DNA from: CAZKNF01 sp964554105
GTDB taxonomy: Bacteria > Bacteroidota > Rhodothermia > Rhodothermales > VXPQ01
Reading direction: 5' to 3'
NCBI GenBank assembly: GCA_964554105.1
Contig: CAZKNF010000080.1
Coordinates: 1 to 13,105, forward strand
DNA length: 13,105 nt
Made by a program: the position numbers and the translations under genes. A model generated the notes under the pieces. The model did no database searches, was not told where the DNA came from, and saw nothing but the letters and a program-made list of their open reading frames with translations. How positions within the stretch are numbered: position 1 is the first letter of the stretch; every line of letters begins with the position of its first letter. This document shows, piece after piece, positions 7,701 through 13,105 of the stretch.

Positions 7701-7729
7701 AACATAACGACGGGGACTCCTGTTGACAA
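7701..7729 (-). promoter_or_regulatory. candidate promoter of the sigma factor-kinase operon
   Basis: On the minus strand TTGTCA (7729-7724) and TATGTT (7706-7701) are separated by 17 bp, matching the housekeeping consensus at 5 of 6 and 4 of 6 positions. TATGTTGG also fits the Bacteroidota -7 element TAnnTTTG except at one base. Transcription would begin near 7693, about 40 nt before the sigma ATG. No autoregulatory ECF-type motif could be recognised. Confidence 0.4.
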
Positions 7730-7731
7730 GT

Positions 7732-7745
7732 GGCATAGTCATGCC
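7732..7745. repeat. small inverted repeat between the lipase-like and sigma genes
   Basis: GGCAT and ATGCC form a perfect 5-bp stem around a 4-base AGTC loop, a few bases upstream of the candidate -35 box of the sigma gene. It lies in the 148-bp gap that starts at the lipase-like stop codon. It could be an operator or part of a weak terminator, but it lacks a T-tract and is short enough to be chance. Nothing else is evident in the gap. Confidence 0.25.
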
Positions 7746-7801
7746 TTTATGCTTCATCTTCCAAATTCAACGTCGCCGATCTGCGCTCCTGACCTCAGGG
7801 T

Positions 7802-10800
7802 TTACTTCATCAAGAGAAAGGGCCGGGCATGTTGATACGATCCGGCGCTCATCATGTAGAAGTAGGAGCCGCTCGCCAGTCTGCCTGCATCGAACGTCAC
7901 GGTGTGAAATCCCGCCGCAAGGACGTCATCTACGAGAACGGCCACGCGGCGTCCAAGCGCGTCGAAGACTTCGAGTCGGACGTGCTCCTGCGTCGGCACG
8001 GCGTATCGAATGGTCGTGGTCGGATTGAACGGGTTCGGATAGTTCTGGTTGAGCGCGAATGATGTCGGAATCGCCCCATGATCCTCTGTGCCCGTCGCCA
8101 CCACAACCGTCAGGTCGACGGCAGTGCTCTGTGCCGTCCCTCCCGGATTCGCGGCAGCGAGCGTATATGAGCCGGCATCCGCTGACTCGGCACCGAAAAT
8201 GCGCAGCGTATCTGTGCCGCTGCCCGTTATCCGGTCGTCGTCCTCCAGGTCGATTCCGTTGCGACGCCACCGGAAGACGAGAGGATCGAGCCCGATCGCT
8301 TCCGCTGCAAACTCGGCTGTGGCACCCTCCGGCACTTCGACAGCTTCAGGCTGCGTGATAAATACCGGTACAAGCGAGGTGACCGTCAGGAATGCGCCTC
8401 CCGATTCGGTCGACCCGGTCTCGTTGCTTACGCGCACCCCATAAGTGCCCTCGTCGGCAAACGACACGTCGGAGAGAAAAAGCGTGGGGTTCGTCGCTCC
8501 TTCGACGTCTACCCCATTGTGTATCCACTGATATTCGGGCACCGGGCGCCCCGTCGCGGCCACCGAGAACGCGGCATCTTCGCCCACGAATGCCGTAAGG
8601 TCGGTAGGTGACGTGACGATCGTCGGAGCCTCGTTTTCGGACTCCGGATCGATGCGGCGCCGGTATAGATCCAATCCCGTACCTACTCCCACAACCGTCG
8701 AATATTCTTCCGACGTGACCCACCACGCGTAGGCGCCGTCCGGCGTGATGCCGCCGTCACGGACGGACTCCGACGTCGGCACAGACGGACTGAGCCAGTT
8801 GACGGCCTCGACGTCATCCGCATGCACGAAGAGGTCGATTGCGTCATTCACGTCACCGTCTAACAGGAGTGTCTTCTCGGCCAGATAGGCCGTGCGCGGG
8901 ACGCCCTCGGCCGTGTAGTCGGATAAAGTCGGAGCATGGTTCGGGGGGATTCGGCCCGTCGAAACATCGCCCACAGAATTCGTGCTCACCAGTGCCAGCA
9001 CACGGTTCTGCCAGTTCTCCAGGAATCCAGTCGAATGGTACACGTCCGTGTCGACACCCTCGCTGTTTGTGTCATTTGCCAGGAGGTTTGCGGACGTTAT
9101 GAAGGCCACCGCTCGACCCGTTCGATCGATAGTCGGATGCTCGCTTCCCTGTCCGGCTACATTCCCCTGCGCGTCCACGCCGACAGGCACGGTCGTGATG
9201 CTGCTGAAATCGATGGTCCCTTCCGCGTCGACCCCGCCGAACCGCGCGAGCACGGCGTCCGTGGACCCGTTGTCGTCGCCTTCAAACAGATTTTCATGGG
9301 TCGTCTGGAAGGCGACAAGCAGACCATCGCGCGATGCGGATGGGTATCGTGATCCGACGGTCGTTCCGCCACCCGTCCCCTCCGTTCCATCCGAGGCCAC
9401 ACTCACGCGGCGGATCACCGGCGCGGCATCAAAAAAGTCGCCATCGACATCCGAGTCCAGATCTGCCACGAAGACGTCGAAATTTGCATTCTCATCGCCT
9501 TCGACATAGCCGTTAAAGCGGTCTTCAAAAAAGACATAGCGCCCGCTCTGCGTCGCGCTGATGCGGAGGAAGGAAAGCCGTCCGAAAACGGGGTTGAGAT
9601 TGATCGGATCTCCATTTTGATCCCTCGAAATAAGGGCGATGCGGCCGGTGTAAAGATCTTTGACATAAAGGTTCAATCCGCTGGCGGATTCACTCACCAG
9701 GTTCGTCGCCTCGCTAGCGAAATAGGCGTATCGGCCGTTACCGCTCAGCGCCGGGTCGCGCGAATCGCCGCCGAGGGCCTCTTCACCGGAGGCCGACGTA
9801 TTGGCTCGCGTTAGGCTGCTGTTGCGCCAGACGAAGATGTCGCGCAGGTCGTTCGTGTCGTCGTCGACGTGGTCGCGCCGGCTGGAGTCAAAGACGAAAA
9901 CGGATCCATCGTCGCTCGTCGCCACATTCTGCGGCCCCGTCTCACCGATTTCTCCACCCTCGATATGATGCGACAGCAGCTCGATCGGACGATTCGACTC
10001 ATCCTCGATGAGCGTCTGAACTTTCTCGACAATAATCTCAATGGATTCGGTGTTGCCGACGAGATCGGCAACCGTCACTACGATCACATTCGTCCCATCG
10101 AAGAGCGGAATGTTGCCGCCGTTGGCCGCCAGTCGCCCGTCACGCGTCTCGAAAATGAGCGGTGCGCCGCTGCGCACCTGATCCGTGCCCGGCCTCGCGG
10201 AAGTCCAGGTCGGCAGCTGATAGCCGGCGTTGTCCGTCACCCGCACCTCCACGCGAACGGACGATTCCGTCGTGCGGTACCTGCCGTCGGTCGTCAGTAC
10301 GCTGTTGTCGACGTGCTGCAGCTCGAGCCGCGGCGCAGTGAAATCATAGTAGACGTCGAACGACTCCTGCCGGCGGTTTCCGACGCCGTCTTCCACGTCG
10401 GACTGCATGGTGACGATGGTTCCCAGTACGCCGGTCCCCTCGGCGCCCTCGGCGATTGTCGTCTGGCCGAGCCGGAAATTCGAGTTGACGGGAACGGGAT
10501 CCAGACCCGGGACGAAGAGGTCGCCGGTTACAACCCCGGTCTCGACGTCCTCTGCGATGAACTCCAGCGGCGTTTCCGGACCCACCACGAAGCCGAGTCC
10601 GCCCGTTGCTTCATAGTTCAATCCGACCACCGGTTCCTGGTCATCCACCAGAATTTTTATCGACCGGATGGCATTTGTGGTGTTGCCGAGCGCATCCGAC
10701 ACCTCGAAGTAGAGCGTATGCGGACCCGGCTCCAGGTCGGCCAACGGGAAGGAAAGAGACACATTCAGAAGATCCTTCGTGACGGGGTCCGTGAAGAACT

Positions 10801-12910
10801 CATCCCACTGATACCGCACGATCGCCTCCGGCTCGTCGAAGTCGATGCGGAGGAGTTTGTTGGATGGATTGCGGATGATCCACTCGGATTCCTGGCTCCC
10901 GAGGAGCTGGCTCAAATTCTGCAGGTCGATTCGGCTCGTCACGAAATCGCTGCGCCGGAACGGTCCGCGTGGTGCGGTGAAACTGCTGCCCATGATCTCC
11001 GGCGAATCCTCGAAGCCCGGCGTAAATACGTCGATGAGCGCGACGCTCGGCGGCGTATCGTCGATTACGAACGTGGCCGTGCGGATGGCCTCCTTCGAAC
11101 CGGTCAGGCTCACCGCTCGCCATTCCAGACGAAACGGCCGCTCGCCGGAAAGATCGACCTCGGCGGCAATTCCCACGCCCGCAGCCAGATCACCGAACGA
11201 AACGGTCTCGACTTCATCAATCTCGATCCATTCGTGGAAGGTAGGCTCGTTGTCGACGGCGTACGTCACAATCCGGTACTCGACCGCAGCGGCAGCCACG
11301 GTGGTTCCATCGCCGAATCGGTCCTCGATCGTACGAGTGGCGGGGGTGAAGCGGGCGGATGTTTCCGGGCCTACCAGATAGTACCGTTGGCTCGCGTCGG
11401 CCGTCGGAACGGGGCCGTTGAGCTCGATGGCCGTTACCGGCGTGAGGAGCGTCCCCACCCAATCCATTCCCACTCTGTCCATGGCTGCATTGATGTTTCC
11501 GTGCCACAGATCGGCATAGCCCTGCAGCTCCTCCATTCCACCTGTGGGAGTCGCCAGCATTCTCGCGCTGACGCTCGAAACCGCCCAGTCGTCGGTCAGG
11601 CGATTTAAGGTGAGTGGATCCAGGAATTCGTCGCAGCAGTTTCCGTCGGTCGTGTAGGCCGCCTTTGCTGCCGCCAGGGAGGGGGTCAGATTGATTCCCC
11701 CTCCTCCCTCGCCCCAGGTCACGAACTGCTGGGTGGCGAAATTCGGCTGATACTGATTCAGGTTGTCGAGCGCCCCCCAGGGTGTGAGGTCCAGCGAAAC
11801 CTTCGGTTCACCCGGAAATCCGATGAGACCCGTCACTAGCGGCCGCAGGGCAATTACGAAGGCGATGGCGGAAGTACTCAACGACCCGCTGCCAGCGATC
11901 TGGTCGATCGTCACCGCGGTCGGATCGAAGCCGAATGGCTTCGGCGTGGCATCGATCAGGATCTCGACGGCCGCTTCGGCATCCGTATTGACGAAGGAGC
12001 GGGCCATCGCTACAAAGAGCTCGCTCAGCGTGAGATCGCCCGCGCCCTCGCGAAGCCAGGGATCCTGAAAAATGGACGAACTGATGTTGGGTTCATAGAG
12101 GAGCGCCGCCAGAACGGCGGCCGTGCTGCCGCCGAACGGCGGGGCGGTGTAGATGACGTTGGACACGGTCTCCCGGACGAGCTGATTGTCCGACTCGTTG
12201 AGCCGGTGCAGGGTGGCGCGGGTATCGAGTCCGCCGGCGCTGTGCGTGATCATATTCACCTGCCGAAGGCCCTCGAATCGGCTGTCCGTAAGAAACACGT
12301 GCTCGAGCAAGTCGGCGAGGTCCTGCGAATGGTGCTCGACGAGCCCGTTCCGATTGTAATTGCTGGTGATCATCCTGCTGTCCAGCTCGACGAGGAACTC
12401 GGCTGCCGGGAACGTGCAGGAAACGCCCGTGGCTGTGAACTCGCACTCCGGAATCACCTCGAACAGTGCATCGCTGTTCTCCATGAAGTAGCCGATGGGA
12501 TCGGGCGAGTTGTAGTTATCGCCGCCCGAACGAATCTGCTCGGGCGTCTTAAAGGCGGCCCATCCCTCATCGGCCGTGGCGTTGGGGTCGCCGTCGACGA
12601 AGCCTGCTGCGTCGCTGCCGGCCCAGTACTGCACGACGTAGGTCGGGACGCCCTGCTGACGCAGCTCGCCCTGCGCCGTACGGATTTCGAGCGTTTCCCA
12701 GTACTGAGCGGCCGATCCGCTTGCGCCGCCGCCCGGCCCCTCCGCCCATAGGCGGCCGTCGTCGTTAAATCCGTGATGGAAGAGAATCGGAAGCTGCTCC
12801 AGCGCCGGATCGGTCGTGGCCTCTACCACGACCGGCTGGGCTCGCGCAACATTGACGGTGATCGAAAGGCCGATGACGGCGGCGGCGAAGTAGAACTTTC
12901 TTCGAGGCAT
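7802..12910 (-). CDS. secreted lipase-like alpha/beta hydrolase with Ig-like domains, propeller and T9SS tail
   Basis: This 1702-residue protein has a signal peptide (1-24, cleavage ARA|Q), which supports the start although no Shine-Dalgarno is seen. The hydrolase domain (about 25-495) has HHGF (45-48), a likely oxyanion-hole region, and a THSAG nucleophile elbow (222-226) with Ser224. By the pattern of bacterial lipases (NDGLV...NHLDEIN), Asp440 in TDDWAV and His470 in LWHGNIN complete the triad. Its only cysteines are 156, 165, 425 and 426. Next come three or four bacterial Ig-like/OmpL47-like domains (about 508-965, with TPPSV, VGPET twice, and TAPRL), a PD40/WD40-like propeller (about 985-1425), two I-set-like Ig domains (1428-1510 and 1515-1603) and the T9SS tail (1617-1702, NPFNPTTTIRY). 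It probably acts on lipids or other esters outside or at the surface of the cell. The substrate cannot be told; a PGAP1-like or phospholipase activity is possible. Confidence 0.93.
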   Translation of the reverse strand: MPRRKFYFAAAVIGLSITVNVARAQPVVVEATTDPALEQLPILFHHGFNDDGRLWAEGPGGGASGSAAQYWETLEIRTAQGELRQQGVPTYVVQYWAGSDAAGFVDGDPNATADEGWAAFKTPEQIRSGGDNYNSPDPIGYFMENSDALFEVIPECEFTATGVSCTFPAAEFLVELDSRMITSNYNRNGLVEHHSQDLADLLEHVFLTDSRFEGLRQVNMITHSAGGLDTRATLHRLNESDNQLVRETVSNVIYTAPPFGGSTAAVLAALLYEPNISSSIFQDPWLREGAGDLTLSELFVAMARSFVNTDAEAAVEILIDATPKPFGFDPTAVTIDQIAGSGSLSTSAIAFVIALRPLVTGLIGFPGEPKVSLDLTPWGALDNLNQYQPNFATQQFVTWGEGGGGINLTPSLAAAKAAYTTDGNCCDEFLDPLTLNRLTDDWAVSSVSARMLATPTGGMEELQGYADLWHGNINAAMDRVGMDWVGTLLTPVTAIELNGPVPTADASQRYYLVGPETSARFTPATRTIEDRFGDGTTVAAAAVEYRIVTYAVDNEPTFHEWIEIDEVETVSFGDLAAGVGIAAEVDLSGERPFRLEWRAVSLTGSKEAIRTATFVIDDTPPSVALIDVFTPGFEDSPEIMGSSFTAPRGPFRRSDFVTSRIDLQNLSQLLGSQESEWIIRNPSNKLLRIDFDEPEAIVRYQWDEFFTDPVTKDLLNVSLSFPLADLEPGPHTLYFEVSDALGNTTNAIRSIKILVDDQEPVVGLNYEATGGLGFVVGPETPLEFIAEDVETGVVTGDLFVPGLDPVPVNSNFRLGQTTIAEGAEGTGVLGTIVTMQSDVEDGVGNRRQESFDVYYDFTAPRLELQHVDNSVLTTDGRYRTTESSVRVEVRVTDNAGYQLPTWTSARPGTDQVRSGAPLIFETRDGRLAANGGNIPLFDGTNVIVVTVADLVGNTESIEIIVEKVQTLIEDESNRPIELLSHHIEGGEIGETGPQNVATSDDGSVFVFDSSRRDHVDDDTNDLRDIFVWRNSSLTRANTSASGEEALGGDSRDPALSGNGRYAYFASEATNLVSESASGLNLYVKDLYTGRIALISRDQNGDPINLNPVFGRLSFLRISATQSGRYVFFEDRFNGYVEGDENANFDVFVADLDSDVDGDFFDAAPVIRRVSVASDGTEGTGGGTTVGSRYPSASRDGLLVAFQTTHENLFEGDDNGSTDAVLARFGGVDAEGTIDFSSITTVPVGVDAQGNVAGQGSEHPTIDRTGRAVAFITSANLLANDTNSEGVDTDVYHSTGFLENWQNRVLALVSTNSVGDVSTGRIPPNHAPTLSDYTAEGVPRTAYLAEKTLLLDGDVNDAIDLFVHADDVEAVNWLSPSVPTSESVRDGGITPDGAYAWWVTSEEYSTVVGVGTGLDLYRRRIDPESENEAPTIVTSPTDLTAFVGEDAAFSVAATGRPVPEYQWIHNGVDVEGATNPTLFLSDVSFADEGTYGVRVSNETGSTESGGAFLTVTSLVPVFITQPEAVEVPEGATAEFAAEAIGLDPLVFRWRRNGIDLEDDDRITGSGTDTLRIFGAESADAGSYTLAAANPGGTAQSTAVDLTVVVATGTEDHGAIPTSFALNQNYPNPFNPTTTIRYAVPTQEHVRLEVFDALGRRVAVLVDDVLAAGFHTVTFDAGRLASGSYFYMMSAGSYQHARPFLLMK
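8022..8058 (-). repeat. dispersed repeat, copy 2: codons of the T9SS NPFNP tail
   Basis: This is the counterpart of 312-348, with 31 of 37 bases identical, in the lipase-like gene. It encodes the conserved opening of the type IX sorting domain. Confidence 0.7.
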
Positions 12911-12911
12911 G

Positions 12912-12939
12912 AAGCCGGAGGGATGAAGCAGGAGGGATG
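12912..12939. repeat. 14-bp tandem duplication just upstream of the lipase-like gene
   Basis: Plus-strand AAGCCGGAGGGATG (12912-12925) is followed directly by AAGCAGGAGGGATG (12926-12939), differing at one base. The pair begins 2 bp from the start codon of the lipase-like gene, so it falls in its untranslated leader. On the sense (minus) strand it reads CATCCCTCC(T/G)GCTT twice, a pyrimidine-rich stretch where a Shine-Dalgarno would be expected. Confidence 0.75.
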
Positions 12940-12964
12940 ATGAACGTCAACGTACACCCCCTTA

Positions 12965-12980
12965 TCGCAAACAAATGCGA
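12965..12980. repeat. inverted repeat in the leader/promoter region of the lipase-like gene
   Basis: TCGCA (12965-12969) and TGCGA (12976-12980) flank a six-base AT-rich loop. It overlaps the most AT-rich part of the gap. On the minus strand TACGTTTT (12987-12980), one base off the Bacteroidota -7 element TAnnTTTG, abuts it, but no well-spaced -33 TTG was found. It is a possible operator or promoter-proximal structure. Confidence 0.3.
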
Positions 12981-12993
12981 AAACGTATCATCA

Positions 12994-13020
12994 GCCATCT
13001 TACAAACATCTGAAGATGGC
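12994..13020 (-). terminator. hairpin downstream of the partial upstream gene, possible terminator
   Basis: GCCATCTT (12994-13001) and AAGATGGC (13013-13020) form a perfect 8-bp stem with an 11-base loop, 34 nt after the stop of the minus-strand gene that enters from the right edge. A U-run does not follow directly; the nearest is TTTT about ten bases further on. It is therefore either a non-canonical terminator or a regulatory structure for the lipase-like gene. Confidence 0.4.
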
Positions 13021-13054
13021 GTAGACACTGCTACATCGCGAGTTCGAGTCCGGC

Positions 13055-13105
13055 TTACGGGCGAATCGCGGTCCCATCGCGCTTGCGCACCTGCGTCCAG
13101 TCATA
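13055..13105 (-). CDS. C-terminal end of an unidentified minus-strand gene (partial)
   Basis: From the right edge the minus strand reads YDWTQVRKRDGTAIRP and then stops at TAA (13057-13055). Twelve of sixteen codons end in G or C, in line with the other genes, and the GC-rich composition ends with the stop codon, giving way to an AT-rich gap with a hairpin. The fragment is too short to name. It would be transcribed in the same direction as the lipase-like gene, 144 bp upstream of it. Confidence 0.45.
   Translation of the reverse strand, partial: YDWTQVRKRDGTAIRP

Noticed and set aside
7723..7751. Perfect TTGACA on the plus strand between the lipase-like and sigma genes.
   Set aside because: No good -10 follows at 16-18 bp (TTTATG at best) and no plus-strand gene lies downstream. 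It is the near-palindromic reverse of the minus-strand TTGTCA.
7784..7800. CCTGAGGTCAGG inverted repeat after the lipase-like stop codon as a terminator.
   Set aside because: The loop would be only 2 bases and no T-tract follows, so it is unlikely to form a terminator hairpin.
9869..11608. A 579-codon open frame on the plus strand opposite the lipase-like gene.
   Set aside because: It lies wholly antisense to a gene with clear domains, has Arg/His/Asp-rich low-quality composition and no recognisable motif. Long antisense frames are expected opposite GC-rich genes.
12937..13105. Plus-strand open frame starting ATGATG after GGAGG and running off the right edge.
   Set aside because: The GGAGG is part of the tandem duplication. 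The frame crosses an AT-rich gap with hairpins, has no coding-like third-position bias there, and runs antisense to the more convincing gene end at 13055-13105.
1..13105. CRISPR arrays, tRNA or rRNA genes, insertion sequences, phage or toxin-antitoxin genes.
   Set aside because: No regularly spaced repeats, cloverleaf-like sequences, transposase motifs or terminal inverted repeats were seen; the genes are long, intact and uniform in composition.

Overview
The window reads as a stretch of chromosome from a GC-rich member of the Bacteroidota/Rhodothermota group (Rhodothermia- or Balneolia-like). This rests on two large secreted proteins that end in the asparagine- and proline-rich NPFNP tail used for type IX secretion (T9SS), an ECF sigma factor of the Sigma70_ECF (TIGR02999-like) type overlapping a Ser/Thr kinase with TPR repeats, GC-biased third codon positions, and mostly weak Shine-Dalgarno sequences. 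The assignment is an inference from protein families; no rRNA or other phylogenetic marker is present.

All five complete genes lie on the minus strand. In transcription order (right to left) they are: the last 16 codons of an unidentified gene (13105-13055); an intergenic gap with two inverted repeats and a 14-bp tandem duplication; a 1702-residue secreted lipase-like alpha/beta hydrolase with Ig-like domains, a WD40/PD40-like propeller and a T9SS tail (12910-7802); a 148-bp gap with a candidate promoter; an ECF sigma factor (7653-7072) overlapping by 23 nt a transmembrane Ser/Thr kinase with nine regular TPRs (7094-4347); a 72-bp gap with an AT-rich, Fur-box-like element; a small lipoprotein (4274-3717); and, 52 bp further on, a 1190-residue thermolysin-family (M4) metalloprotease with propeller, PKD domain and T9SS tail (3664-92). 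A short plus-strand reading frame ending at 46 may be the tail of a convergent gene.

The genes suggest two units. The sigma/kinase pair looks like a signalling module: the sigma factor has threonines where ordinary ECF sigmas carry acidic residues in region 2.2, which fits activation by phosphorylation, and the kinase has a predicted membrane segment that would put its TPR array in the periplasm. The lipoprotein/protease pair looks like an enzyme with its own inhibitor: the lipoprotein resembles emfourin, the protein inhibitor of M4 proteases known from the protealysin operon. Whether the sigma/kinase module controls the flanking secreted hydrolases is a hypothesis based only on position. No tRNA, rRNA, CRISPR array, insertion sequence or phage gene was seen, and no gap exceeds 150 bp.
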